A stretch of DNA of 64,000 nucleotides, taken from assembly GCA_046074525.1 (NCBI GenBank), contig JBJTOK010000019.1, positions 15,970-79,969 on the forward strand, in the 5' to 3' direction. A program made the translations under genes and the position numbers. This document shows positions 44,477 through 53,799 of the stretch, piece by piece. This stretch comes from JAHEZL01 sp046074525. GTDB lineage: Bacteria; Bacteroidota; Bacteroidia; Flavobacteriales_C; GCA-002722245. The first letter of the stretch is position 1; the number at the start of each line of letters is the position of its first letter. The notes under the pieces are model-generated. The model saw only the letters and a list, made by a program, of their open reading frames with translations, had not been told where the DNA came from and ran no database searches.

Positions 44477-45244
44477 CTATAGAGTGCAGCAGGCTTCCAT
44501 TTCGTACAAATCCTTTACTTCTGAGGATTCCAACTCTTTTTTATAGATGATAACATCGTCCAGAATTCCTGAAAAATTCTTCCCGATAAAAAGGTCTCCG
44601 ATATCCTCCACAGATACTTCGCTAGAACAATTTCCCTTACTCCATTCGCTTTCATGCAGCTTGCCATTAACGTACAACTTAATACTATATGGAAACTTCC
44701 TATATGTAGCTACAACATGTTTCCATTGATCCAATCCGAAATCCTCGCAGGCAATTCCCGAATCATGCTCTTCCCATACCGAATTCAGGTGACCAAACTC
44801 CGCAAGATGACAGTCGAACAACCCCAATTTCCACTCCCCTATTTTATCGGGACATCTTTGCCCTTCACCTCTACAAACAAAAACCTCGTGCCCACCAGCA
44901 TTACCATTATCAATCGCATAATACCACACTGATATAGAAAATTCGTCTAAGCCATTTAGGAAATCACTTTGAGAAGAAAATAAATGCTGCACATTCCCAT
45001 TTAAATTATCAAAATTCAAAGCACAACTGACATTGCCTTTTCTATCTACTGTTGAAGATGGGGAACCCACAGCCTGCAAATGATGACCCTCTCCTGAAAA
45101 ATCTTTGAAACTGCCATTAGCAAAAGGGAAAAAAGCTATCACATCCTTATCGGCAATAATGGAAGTGCAATTTTGATTTTTTCCTTTCTGACATGACGAA
45201 AAACCAAACGCCATAAATAATAAAAGAGAAATAATTTTATTCAT
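44477..45244 (-). CDS. LamG-like (concanavalin A fold) lipoprotein
   Basis: 255 residues. Lipobox with C18 (FGFSSC). The remainder is a LamG/laminin-G-like jelly roll: DVIAFFPFANGSFKDFSGEGHHL at the start, FSISVWYYA in the middle, KHVVATYRKFPYSIKLYVNGKL and the closing DDVIIYKKELESSEVKDLY. Such modules bind glycans or proteins at the cell surface. It is a single gene between metK and gldA-like, same strand, both gaps having no terminator. Confidence 0.85.
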   Translation of the reverse strand: MNKIISLLLFMAFGFSSCQKGKNQNCTSIIADKDVIAFFPFANGSFKDFSGEGHHLQAVGSPSSTVDRKGNVSCALNFDNLNGNVQHLFSSQSDFLNGLDEFSISVWYYAIDNGNAGGHEVFVCRGEGQRCPDKIGEWKLGLFDCHLAEFGHLNSVWEEHDSGIACEDFGLDQWKHVVATYRKFPYSIKLYVNGKLHESEWSKGNCSSEVSVEDIGDLFIGKNFSGILDDVIIYKKELESSEVKDLYEMEACCTL

Positions 45245-45293
45245 TCACAAAATTTTGAAGCAGTAAAGCGAAAACAAAGGTTCCTTTATTGTA

Positions 45294-45995
45294 TTACTTA
45301 GTTAAGCCCTGGAAAACTTTTTCAAGAGTTTCCCCTTTCTTGAGGATGCTGGCAATGGATTCATCGGCTACGATTTTGCCATGATTAATGATAATGGCGC
45401 GCTCGCAAATCGCTTCTACCTCCTGCATGATATGAGTGGACAACATTACGGTTTTGTTTTTTCCGAGGTCCTTTATGAGGGCACGGATTTCGGAGAGTTG
45501 ATTCGGATCGAGACCTGTAGTGGGCTCATCCAGAATGAGCACTGCCGGGTCGTGGATAATAGCCTGGGCCAAGCCCACGCGCTGACGATAACCTTTGGAT
45601 AACTGTCCGATTTTTTTGTTTTGCTCTATGGTGAGGCCCGTCATCTCCACCATTTCCGCTACACGGTTTTTGAGATTTTTCACATGATAGAAACGACCAA
45701 CGAATTCAAGGTATTCTTTCACGTACATATCGAGATAGAGGGGATTGTGCTCAGGCAGGTAGCCTACTTTTTTACGCACTTCCATCGACTCCTCAGCCAC
45801 ATCCAATCCACATACTTTCGCAGTCCCTTGCGTAGCCGGTAAATAACAACACAAAATCTTCATCAGCGTAGATTTTCCGGCGCCGTTCGGACCGAGGAAA
45901 CCAACGATTTCACCGGTAGAAATGGAGATAGAAACATCATTGAGCGCTTTTTGCTCGCCATAAATTTTAGTGACTTTGCTAACTGCTATTGACAT
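45294..45995 (-). CDS. gldA: GldA-type ABC transporter ATP-binding protein
   Basis: 233 residues. Walker A GPNGAGKST, signature LSKGYRQRVGLAQA, Walker B VLILDEPTTGLDPNQ and the switch histidine STHIMQEVEA are intact. The blocks GYLPEHNPLYLDMYVKEYLEF and DPNQLSEIR match GldA of gliding Bacteroidota. GldA proteins are near 300 residues; this one ends about 60 residues earlier, and no permease (gldF/gldG) adjoins. It therefore supplies ATPase activity to a membrane partner encoded elsewhere. Confidence 0.72.
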   Translation of the reverse strand: MSIAVSKVTKIYGEQKALNDVSISISTGEIVGFLGPNGAGKSTLMKILCCYLPATQGTAKVCGLDVAEESMEVRKKVGYLPEHNPLYLDMYVKEYLEFVGRFYHVKNLKNRVAEMVEMTGLTIEQNKKIGQLSKGYRQRVGLAQAIIHDPAVLILDEPTTGLDPNQLSEIRALIKDLGKNKTVMLSTHIMQEVEAICERAIIINHGKIVADESIASILKKGETLEKVFQGLTK

Positions 45996-46030
45996 AATTC
46001 TAAAATCGTAAATCTACCTTCGTAAATCGT

Positions 46031-46909
46031 TTAAAGGTATCCAAATCTTTTCAATTGTTTATCGTCGCTGCGCCATTCTTTCTGCACTTTAACGTGCAAT
46101 TCGAGAAAAACTTTTTCCTGCATAAAATCTTCCATTTCCTTGCGGGCCGCAGTGCCTACTTTTTTTAGCATGCTGCCCTGGTGACCAATAATGATGGCCT
46201 TTTGCGAGTCGCGCGCAACATAAATCACTACCGAAATGCGGGTGATTTTAGCATCCCGCTTGAACGACTCCACTTCTACCTCAACGCTGTAGGGTATCTC
46301 TTTATCGTAGTTGAGTAATATTTTTTCACGGATGATCTCGGCAGTAAAAAATCTTTCGGGCTTATCGGTAAGCTGGTCTTTGTCGAAATAAGGGGGCGAC
46401 TCCGGCAGGTTTTTCAAAATCCACTGGAGCACGATATCGTGGTTCACTTTATTCAAGGCTGATATCGGAAGAATGCTTACGCCAGGTAATTTCTTGGCCC
46501 AGCGCTCAACGAGTACTTCCAGTTTCTGCTGATCAATCAAATCAATTTTATTGATGATGAGCAGCTTTGGTGTCGTGGTTTTTGCCACCTTTTCCCATAG
46601 TTCTTCATTAAGTGGTGTTTCCTCCTCCACGTCGGTGACGAGCAAAAAGATATCCGCATCAGAAACTGCTGACGACACAAAGTTCATCATGCCTTCCTGC
46701 ATTTTATAATGCGGTTTGATCATGCCCGGTGTATCCGAATAAACAATCTGAAAATCCTCACCATTTACGATACCCATGATGCGGTGACGCGTGGTTTGCG
46801 CCTTGGAAGTGATGATGGACAAACGCTCCCCTACGAGCTGGTTCATCAATGTTGATTTACCAACATTCGGACTTCCTACGATATTTACAAATCCTGCTTT
46901 GTGTGCCAT
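46031..46909 (-). CDS. era: GTPase Era
   Basis: 292 residues. G motifs GSPNVGKST, SDTPGMIKPHY (DTPG) and NKID are followed by a C-terminal KH domain (IIGHQGSMLKKVGTAARKEME). Era binds the 3' end of 16S rRNA and helps 30S assembly. It is followed by gldA-like after 35 bp; that short gap contains a TCTAAAATCGTAAATCTA word shared with the accA terminator. Confidence 0.96.
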   Translation of the reverse strand: MAHKAGFVNIVGSPNVGKSTLMNQLVGERLSIITSKAQTTRHRIMGIVNGEDFQIVYSDTPGMIKPHYKMQEGMMNFVSSAVSDADIFLLVTDVEEETPLNEELWEKVAKTTTPKLLIINKIDLIDQQKLEVLVERWAKKLPGVSILPISALNKVNHDIVLQWILKNLPESPPYFDKDQLTDKPERFFTAEIIREKILLNYDKEIPYSVEVEVESFKRDAKITRISVVIYVARDSQKAIIIGHQGSMLKKVGTAARKEMEDFMQEKVFLELHVKVQKEWRSDDKQLKRFGYL

Positions 46910-46929
46910 GGGGTAAAAATAGGGATTAA

Positions 46930-46997
46930 TTTCCCACAGATCTCACAGATTCACACAGAAAGAACAATTGGTGAAAATCGGTGATATCTGTAGGAAA
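46930..46997. repeat. Imperfect inverted repeat of the CACAGAT type
   Basis: TTTCCCACAGAT (46930-46941) and ATCTGTAGGAAA (46986-46997) pair at 11 of 12 positions; between them are further CACAGA words. The left arm resembles sequence at 18663. It fills the gap between ispE and era. Confidence 0.6.
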
Positions 46998-47798
46998 CTA
47001 TAATTCCAACCACCAATGTGAATATTTTTTCATCGCTGCACCTAATTCTTTTTTCTCTTTAAAAATGCCAAAGAAGGAAGAGCCACTCCCGCTCATACAA
47101 GCATACAAAGCGCCTATATGGTACAAATCGGCTTTGAGTTTTTTTAATTCGGGATACAATTCAAAAGCGGAGATTTCGAAATCGTTGATGAGTAAATCCT
47201 TCCATTGTTCTACCGGACGTGCTATCACATCACGCGCATTCACTTCGGATGATTTTGGCACAACGCGGGAATAAGCTTGCGCTGTACTAATATGAAGATT
47301 TGGATAGATGAGAAGCATGTGATAATCCTTCAACCAAAGATCCAACGGCTCCATCAGCTCTCCCCTTCCCCAGGCATAAGAAGCGCGGTTGTCGATGAAA
47401 AAAGAACAGTCGCTGCCTAGTTTTGCGGCGTAGGATTTTAGTTGTTCGTTGCTGAGTGGCAAGCGACAATAATCGCGCACTGCCTTCAGCATGAAAGCCG
47501 CGTCGGAAGAGCCTCCACCGAGTCCGGCACCTATCGGCACCCGCTTGTGCAAATGCACTTTCAAATCATCAAGAGAGAAATCTTTTTTGAGTAAATCATA
47601 AGCCTTCATCACTAAATTCCCTTCACCCGGAATCTCAATTCCTGAAGAGGAAAAAGAGGTTTTTTCATCGCGTGTAATTTCCAGCACATCCGTCATCGGG
47701 ATAGGATAAAAAACGGTTTCAATGTCATGAAAACCATCTTCGCGTTTGCGAACGATGTTAAGACCGAGATTGATTTTTGCGTTAGGATGGACAATCAT
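46998..47798 (-). CDS. ispE: 4-diphosphocytidyl-2-C-methyl-D-erythritol kinase
   Basis: 266 residues. N-terminal PNAKINLGLNI and the GHMP ATP motif PIGAGLGGGSSDAA are diagnostic. It phosphorylates CDP-ME in the MEP pathway to IPP/DMAPP. Its presence shows that isoprenoids here are made by the MEP route, which makes the HMG-CoA reductase fusion at 13516 notable. Confidence 0.95.
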   Translation of the reverse strand: MIVHPNAKINLGLNIVRKREDGFHDIETVFYPIPMTDVLEITRDEKTSFSSSGIEIPGEGNLVMKAYDLLKKDFSLDDLKVHLHKRVPIGAGLGGGSSDAAFMLKAVRDYCRLPLSNEQLKSYAAKLGSDCSFFIDNRASYAWGRGELMEPLDLWLKDYHMLLIYPNLHISTAQAYSRVVPKSSEVNARDVIARPVEQWKDLLINDFEISAFELYPELKKLKADLYHIGALYACMSGSGSSFFGIFKEKKELGAAMKKYSHWWLEL

Positions 47799-47841
47799 TG
47801 GCTAAAGATATTTATCATTCCTGTTTTATTCAAATGTGCGT

Positions 47842-48807
47842 TTAGGCTACTATACTAATCACTACATTCCCTGTTTTCTCTCCCGTTTCAACATACTCTG
47901 TTGCCTCAATAATTTTTTCGAGCGGATAAATCCTGTCGATGATGGGACGGTAATGTCCGCCTTCCAAAAGCTCTTTAAAAAAGAGCATATCTTTTTTGCT
48001 ATCCGTTGGAATGGGGAATTTCACTTTTTTGCGACTGAACCAAGGCGTCCACAGCGCCAGAAAAACATTTTGCCACCAAGGCCCAAGCTCCGAAGAAAAA
48101 TAAACACCGTTCGGTTTCATGATTTTTTTGCATTTGAAGAAAGTGCTTTTGCCAACAGCATCTAAAACAACGTCGTACAGTTGTCCGTTGTGGGTAAAAT
48201 CTTCTTTGGTGTAATCAATCACTTCTTTTGCGCCGAGAGACTTTACCAATTCCAGGTTTTTAGTCCCGCATACCGCAGTGATGTCTGCACCGTAATATTT
48301 CGCTAACTGAACTGCTGCAGAGCCTATAGAACCTGAAGCTCCATTAATGAGTATTTTTGGATTTTTCTTAAAATCAACTTTTCCAACATAATTAATCGCC
48401 AGCATTAATCCTTCGCAAACCGCTGCCGATTCAATATGATTGAGATTTCGGGGCTTGGCAACAATTGATTTGCTTTCCTTCATGCAAATGTATTCGGCAT
48501 GAGTTCCGAATTTGAACGTGCTCAAACCAAAAACAGCATCGCCCACTTTAAACTTTGTTACATTTTTGCCAATGGCTTCAATTTCTCCCGACAATTCGGT
48601 TCCTAAAATGTTTTTGTTGGGCTTGAATAATCCACCTACAATTCGCACAGCAAAATATTCCGCTTTGCGAAAACCACAATCAGTACGATTTACCGTTGTT
48701 GCATGAATCTTAATCAGTACCTCATCGTCGGCAGGAACAGGCTTGTCCACTTCCTTTAATTGTAATACTTCCGGCGGACCGTATTTAGTGTAAACTATAG
48801 CTTTCAT
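47842..48807 (-). CDS. Zinc-independent medium-chain dehydrogenase/quinone oxidoreductase-like
   Basis: 321 residues. MKAIVYTKYGPPEVLQLKE at the start and NGASGSIGSAAVQLAKYYGA (nucleotide-binding) are MDR/zeta-crystallin-like motifs; no structural or catalytic zinc cysteine set is seen. These reduce quinones or enones with NAD(P)H. It is a single gene, 43 bp before ispE on the same strand and divergent from accA. Confidence 0.85.
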   Translation of the reverse strand: MKAIVYTKYGPPEVLQLKEVDKPVPADDEVLIKIHATTVNRTDCGFRKAEYFAVRIVGGLFKPNKNILGTELSGEIEAIGKNVTKFKVGDAVFGLSTFKFGTHAEYICMKESKSIVAKPRNLNHIESAAVCEGLMLAINYVGKVDFKKNPKILINGASGSIGSAAVQLAKYYGADITAVCGTKNLELVKSLGAKEVIDYTKEDFTHNGQLYDVVLDAVGKSTFFKCKKIMKPNGVYFSSELGPWWQNVFLALWTPWFSRKKVKFPIPTDSKKDMLFFKELLEGGHYRPIIDRIYPLEKIIEATEYVETGEKTGNVVISIVA

Positions 48808-48885
48808 TTTTGATTATCAAACTCAAAGAATTTCATCCTGTAATCCCCGATTGTTAAGGCCAAGCTAATCTAATAAACATTTTCC

Positions 48886-48893
48886 TATATTTG
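48886..48893 (+). promoter_or_regulatory. -7 element of the accA promoter
   Basis: TATATTTG matches the Bacteroidota -7 consensus and lies 19 bp before the accA ATG. No TTTG is seen at -33. Confidence 0.5.
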
Positions 48894-48912
48894 TCGCCCA
48901 AACGAATTTAGT

Positions 48913-49875
48913 ATGATTACATTTTTAGAATTCGAAAAACCAATTGAAGAGCTCTACCAGCAATTGGAAAAGGCCAAGGAAATTGAAGTTATCAGCGGTG
49001 TTGATGCCTCCTCTACCATAAAAGATATTGAGAAAAAAATAGCCGATACCAAGAAAGAATTGTACTCCAACCTTACGCCATGGCAAAAGGTGTTGGTGGC
49101 ACGCCATCCTGAGCGTCCCTACACCCTAGCTTATATTGACGGGATGTGCGACAAGGATTCTTTTATTGAACTTCATGGCGACCGCAATGTGCGCGACGAT
49201 AAAGCCCTCGTTGGCGGACTCGCCAGCATCAACGGCGAAGGTATCATGTTCATCGGCCACCAGAAAGGAATCAATACCAAAATGCGTCAGTACCGCAACT
49301 TCGGGATGCCAAATCCTGAGGGCTACCGCAAGGCTTTACGACTGATGAAGATGGCCGAGAAATTTGATCGTCCGATTGTTTGCCTCATTGACACACCAGG
49401 AGCTTATCCTGGACTGGAAGCCGAAGAGCGCGGACAAGGGGAAGCTATCGCCCGCAATTTATTTGAAATGGCCCAGCTCAAAGTGCCTGTGATCTGCGTG
49501 ATCATTGGCGAAGGAGCATCAGGAGGTGCCCTTGGAATCGGTGTGGGTGATGTGGTTTTAATGCTTGAACATACCTGGTACTCTGTAATTTCTCCTGAAT
49601 CCTGTTCTTCCATCTTATGGAGAACATGGGATCACAAGGAAAGAGCGGCGGAAGCCCTCAAGCTCACGGCCCAGGATATGCTGAAAAACAAACTGGTTGA
49701 TGGTATCATCAAGGAACCTATTGGTGGCGCACACTCCAATGTGCCCGAAGCCTGCAAAAACCTGAAGGAAGCCATCCTTACGCATCTCACAAAACTCAAG
49801 AAAATGAAAGCCGATAAGCGCATTGACAAAAGAATTGAAAAATTCTGCGCAATGGGTGTGGTTGTAGAAGACTAG
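48913..49875 (+). CDS. accA: Acetyl-CoA carboxylase carboxyltransferase subunit alpha
   Basis: 320 residues. AccA blocks: FEKPIEELYQQLE, the carboxybiotin site region PNPEGYRKALRLMKMAEKF, and GEGASGGALGIGVGD. With AccD it transfers CO2 from biotin to acetyl-CoA, the first step of fatty-acid synthesis. It is a single gene ended by a very strong palindrome. Confidence 0.96.
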   Translation: MITFLEFEKPIEELYQQLEKAKEIEVISGVDASSTIKDIEKKIADTKKELYSNLTPWQKVLVARHPERPYTLAYIDGMCDKDSFIELHGDRNVRDDKALVGGLASINGEGIMFIGHQKGINTKMRQYRNFGMPNPEGYRKALRLMKMAEKFDRPIVCLIDTPGAYPGLEAEERGQGEAIARNLFEMAQLKVPVICVIIGEGASGGALGIGVGDVVLMLEHTWYSVISPESCSSILWRTWDHKERAAEALKLTAQDMLKNKLVDGIIKEPIGGAHSNVPEACKNLKEAILTHLTKLKKMKADKRIDKRIEKFCAMGVVVED

Positions 49876-49966
49876 AAGGATTTACGATTTTAGATTTACG
49901 ATTTTAGATTGGGCTTTCGTGTCACAATCTAAAATCGTAAATCTAAAATCGTAAATCCTTTTTTGT
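49876..49966 (+). terminator. Terminator-like 36-bp palindrome after accA
   Basis: Perfect 36-bp arms (49876-49911 and 49925-49960) enclose a 13-nt loop and are followed by TTTTTTG. Each arm is itself a tandem of GATTTACGATTTTA words. It starts right at the accA stop, so it can serve as terminator, but its length and internal repeat are more like an inserted hairpin element. Confidence 0.75.
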
Positions 49967-50035
49967 TCATAATTCCCCATTTGAACTTTCCTCTTTTTTG
50001 CGCATCTTTACGTGCTCACAAAAAATTTATAGCGC

Positions 50036-51535
50036 ATGGAAAGATTAGGTGGCAGAAAGACAGGCACAAAAAAGCGTACAACTCCATTGACTATGGAGGA
50101 ACAGCACGGAAAAATCCCCCCTCAGGCTGTTGACCTGGAGGAAGCCGTACTTGGTGCGTTAATGCTGGAAAAAGATGCCCTTAACGCTGTTATCGATATT
50201 TTACAACCCGAAAGCTTTTATAAAGACGCCCACAACAGGATTTACGCCTCTATACAACGCCTTTTCCAGCGTTCGGAACCTATCGATTTGCTTACTGTAA
50301 AAAATGATCTGCAAAAAAACGGAGAGCTCGAACTTGTAGGTGGCGCCTACTATCTCACCCAGCTCACCAACCGCATTTCTTCTGCAGCCAATATTGAATA
50401 TCACTCGCGTATTATTTCGCAAAAATATATCCAGAGGGAACTCATTCGCATCTCATCGGACACCATCCGTGATGCCTATGATGAAACTACCGACGTTTTT
50501 ACTTTGCTCGACAGTGCCGAAAAAAACCTTTTCCAGGTAGCCGAAGGCAATATCCGCAAGAACTACGACAGCATGGCTACCCTCATCAAGCAAGCCAAGG
50601 AACAAATCAAAAAGGCCGGTGAAAAAGGCGAAGGTGTTAGCGGTGTTCCATCGGGTTTTACCGAATTGGATCAACTTACTTCGGGCTGGCAGCCAGGTGA
50701 TTTGCTGATCCTTGCAGCCCGCCCAGGCATGGGTAAAACGGCCTTCGTACTTTCTGTAGCCAGAAATACTTCTGTGCGTTTTGGAATTCCAACAGCCATC
50801 TTCTCCCTGGAGATGACGGCACTGCAAATGGTCACCAGGTTAATGGTAACTGAAACACAACTTTCGGCCGAAAAACTCAAGAAAGGAAACCTGCAGAGCC
50901 ACGAATGGGAACAGCTCCACTCCAAAGTAGCCAAAATCGCCGAAGCCCCTTTGTTTATCGACGATACCCCGGCGCTCTCTATTTTTGAATTGCGCGCAAA
51001 AGCACGACGATTAAAACAACAACATAATTTAGGCATTATCATTATCGACTACCTCCAGCTCATGACCGCCGGTGGTGAAGGCAATGGTAACCGCGAACAG
51101 GAAATTTCCTTTATCTCCCGATCCCTCAAAAGCATCGGTAAGGAATTGGGCGTTCCGGTAATTGCCCTCTCACAGCTGAGCCGTGCCGTGGAAACCCGTG
51201 GTGGTGATAAGCGCCCGCAACTCTCCGACCTTCGTGAATCGGGAGCGATTGAGCAGGATGCCGACATGGTAATGTTCCTCTACCGTCCCGAATACTACAA
51301 AATCAACGAAGACGAAAACGGGAATTCCCTTCTTGGTATTGGTGAAGTAATTGTAGCCAAACACAGGAATGGTGCACTAAAAAACATTCCGCTGCGTTTC
51401 ATTGATTCACTGGCGAAATTTGAGGATCTCGATTCCAACCAGTTTGGTGTGATCACCAACGAAGGCGGAACATCCTCGGTAATTAAAGGCTCACGAATGA
51501 ATGACGAATGGAGCAATGATGAAACTCCTTTTTAA
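50036..51535 (+). CDS. dnaB: Replicative DNA helicase
   Basis: 499 residues. The N-terminal DnaB domain (PPQAVDLEEAVLGALMLEKDAL), linker, and RecA-like core with Walker A ARPGMGKTAFVL, IDYLQLM (motif III-like) and GAIEQDADMVMFLYRPEYY are complete. It unwinds DNA at the fork and loads primase. No intein is present in the P-loop. ATG 50036 is taken; a start at 50093 is possible. Its end overlaps the next gene by 20 bp. Confidence 0.97.
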   Translation: MERLGGRKTGTKKRTTPLTMEEQHGKIPPQAVDLEEAVLGALMLEKDALNAVIDILQPESFYKDAHNRIYASIQRLFQRSEPIDLLTVKNDLQKNGELELVGGAYYLTQLTNRISSAANIEYHSRIISQKYIQRELIRISSDTIRDAYDETTDVFTLLDSAEKNLFQVAEGNIRKNYDSMATLIKQAKEQIKKAGEKGEGVSGVPSGFTELDQLTSGWQPGDLLILAARPGMGKTAFVLSVARNTSVRFGIPTAIFSLEMTALQMVTRLMVTETQLSAEKLKKGNLQSHEWEQLHSKVAKIAEAPLFIDDTPALSIFELRAKARRLKQQHNLGIIIIDYLQLMTAGGEGNGNREQEISFISRSLKSIGKELGVPVIALSQLSRAVETRGGDKRPQLSDLRESGAIEQDADMVMFLYRPEYYKINEDENGNSLLGIGEVIVAKHRNGALKNIPLRFIDSLAKFEDLDSNQFGVITNEGGTSSVIKGSRMNDEWSNDETPF

Positions 51536-52802
51536 GAAAATACCACACCTCTTATTCTTACTGTTGCTCAGCAACTCTGCTTTTGCGGCCTATCTCTTTA
51601 TTCCTATGGACAATACCCAGAGGGATCATTTGAAATCCTATGGAATTGCGTATTGGTCGCTGACCAAAGGCGTGGAAATCGACTGGTGCCTCAACTACCG
51701 GGGAGGCAGTTTCGCGATGAAGCATTCCACTGAAATAGAGAACGAATGCCTCATCCGTGGCGTGAGCTACGAAATCGTTGCCGATACCAAATACAATAAT
51801 ATCCTCACTGAAATTGCCAATCCCGAATACAATGCCGATGTGGTGAAACTGGAGAAAGCCCCAAAAGTGGCCGTATATTCTCCTAAAAACAAACAACCCT
51901 GGGATGACGCAGTAACACTGGTGATGAGCTATGCCGAAATCAAGTACGACATCGTGTACGATGACGAAATCATCAATAGCTCACTGCCTTTATACGACTG
52001 GCTGCACCTGCACCACGAAGACTTCACCGGGCAATACGGAAAGTTCTGGTCGAGTTACCGCAACCAGGCCTGGTATCAGGAAACACAAGTCATTAATGAA
52101 GCTACTGCAACGCGATTGGGCTTCACTAAAGTATCACAACTGAAGCTCGCGGTAATCAAGAAAATAAAGGAATTTGTTGCCGGTGGCGGATTTATGTTTG
52201 CTATGTGTGCAGCTACCGACTCATACGATATCGGTCTGGCAGCGCAAAACACCGACATCTGTAATGTCATGTTTGATGGCGATCCGATGGATCCTAATTA
52301 CCAAAACAAACTCGATTACACCAATGGCTTTGCTTTTAAAAATTACACACTCGAGGAAAATCCTGCAGTGTATGAATTTTCTACCATTGATGCTACTAAA
52401 GAGCATTCTGATTTTGTTGCTATGTACGGCGAGGAAAAAGATGTTTTCACACTCTTCGATTTTTCAGCAAAATGGGATCAGGTACCTACAATGCTTTGCC
52501 AAAACCACTCCAAAGTAATCAAGGGCTTTATGGGGCAAACTACCGCTTTCCGCAAAGAATACTTAAGATCAGATGTGCTGGTGATGGGTGAAACCCCCTC
52601 ACTCAATTCGGCAAGATATATTCATGGGGAATTTGGCAATGGCACCTGGACTTTTTACGGCGGTCACGATCCGGAAGATCACACGCACCACGTTGGAGAT
52701 CCTCCTACCGACTTGAAACTGCATCCGAATTCGCCAGGCTACCGGTTGATCTTGAACAACGTGTTGTTCCCTGCCGCGAAGAAGAAAAAAAGGAAGACTT
52801 AG
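51516..52802 (+). CDS. Exported protein with class I amidotransferase-like fold
   Basis: About 429 residues from ATG 51516 (MMKLLFKKIPHLLFLLLLSNSAFA, a signal peptide). Homologues in Bacteroidota are, as I recall, often labelled asparagine synthetase B, but no Asn-synthetase or Ntn amidotransferase motif is visible: residues AAYLFIPMDNTQ..LKSYGIAYW and a KVAVYSP...YDIVYDDEI pattern look like a flavodoxin/GATase1-type alpha-beta fold, with GGGFMFAMCAATDS in place of a nucleophile elbow. An exported location excludes the labelled cytosolic role. It follows dnaB with a 20-bp overlap. Confidence 0.7.
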   Translation: MMKLLFKKIPHLLFLLLLSNSAFAAYLFIPMDNTQRDHLKSYGIAYWSLTKGVEIDWCLNYRGGSFAMKHSTEIENECLIRGVSYEIVADTKYNNILTEIANPEYNADVVKLEKAPKVAVYSPKNKQPWDDAVTLVMSYAEIKYDIVYDDEIINSSLPLYDWLHLHHEDFTGQYGKFWSSYRNQAWYQETQVINEATATRLGFTKVSQLKLAVIKKIKEFVAGGGFMFAMCAATDSYDIGLAAQNTDICNVMFDGDPMDPNYQNKLDYTNGFAFKNYTLEENPAVYEFSTIDATKEHSDFVAMYGEEKDVFTLFDFSAKWDQVPTMLCQNHSKVIKGFMGQTTAFRKEYLRSDVLVMGETPSLNSARYIHGEFGNGTWTFYGGHDPEDHTHHVGDPPTDLKLHPNSPGYRLILNNVLFPAAKKKKRKT

Positions 52803-52852
52803 ATTAAACCATTTCCCAACCACAGATCATGACAAGTTCCTGATTCATACTT

Positions 52853-53794
52853 TCATCTCTTCCTCCCCAGCAACTTCCCTAACTCATATTTTATTTTATC
52901 CTTGATTTTATTGCGAAGCGTCTGCAGTTTGCTAGGTGTACCATTCATCAATCTTAAAAAAGAAGAAATGATTTTTCGGGCGCGCAGGTCTTCCTTTATT
53001 TTAATTCTCTCCACAACAATTTCCCTCTCGTAAAGCAGGTGTTTTGAAAACAAGAGATTTTGCAAACTATTTTCACCACTACCGTCGTGACCAATATTTT
53101 TAACCAGTGTTTTTGAAGGATACAAACACAGTCCATCCTGTAGAAAAACCGTGGCGTACCACTTTACAGCCCATGTTTTCATCGTGCCCTCCCGGTTCAT
53201 CAGCAAATGACTGAAATAGCCCATACCTCCATCCACATCAAAAGCAGCAACCAGATTATTTTTTTCAATGTTATGAATATGAGCCTCTGTATCCATCGAC
53301 AAAGTGTCCCAGGCCCTTTTCCAGGTTGCCCAACCCCACGATGAAGTTAATTTCACAAAATAAGTGGAGGGTAATTGTCCTGTCACAGGAAAGCAGAATC
53401 CCGTCACCTGCATCACCTTTTCTTCCTTTTCATAAAGCTCCAGCGCAGCATTCATGTATTTCAAAAAGTAAGGAGAAGTGATTAAATCATCCTCCAGCAC
53501 TATAGCCCTTCCATGAATATTGATTTGTTCGGCAACACCATCAACTATGGATTTTGCCAAACCTTTATTCACCGGCTGCAAAATGATTTTCACCTCTATA
53601 AATCCGTTTATAGAAGAAAGGTAATTGCGCACCTGCTGCACTCCCGCTTCATGCTCCTTTTTAGAGGCAGCATCAGAATATACAATCAGTAAACTATCCG
53701 CTGCCAGATGATTTTTCTGCAGCGCTTCTATTGTTTGACGAGTGTGATCGAGTCGATGGTAAACAAATAACAGTATAGGTGCACATCCACTCAT
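52853..53794 (-). CDS. GT-A fold glycosyltransferase
   Basis: 313 residues, cytoplasmic. ILLFVYHRLDHTRQTIEAL at the start, LQPVNKGLAKSI and the metal-binding VLEDDLITS (DxD-like EDD) define the fold; SSWGWATWKRAWD is typical of the GNT-I-like/hemolysin-associated group. It would transfer a sugar to a surface glycan. It is last in the minus-strand run, 5 bp after the methyltransferase gene. Confidence 0.82.
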   Translation of the reverse strand: MSGCAPILLFVYHRLDHTRQTIEALQKNHLAADSLLIVYSDAASKKEHEAGVQQVRNYLSSINGFIEVKIILQPVNKGLAKSIVDGVAEQINIHGRAIVLEDDLITSPYFLKYMNAALELYEKEEKVMQVTGFCFPVTGQLPSTYFVKLTSSWGWATWKRAWDTLSMDTEAHIHNIEKNNLVAAFDVDGGMGYFSHLLMNREGTMKTWAVKWYATVFLQDGLCLYPSKTLVKNIGHDGSGENSLQNLLFSKHLLYEREIVVERIKIKEDLRARKIISSFLRLMNGTPSKLQTLRNKIKDKIKYELGKLLGRKR

Positions 53795-53799
53795 GAACC

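Noticed and set aside
50036..51535. A possible intein in dnaB, a frequent insertion site.
   Set aside because: The P-loop and following motifs are continuous and the length is normal.
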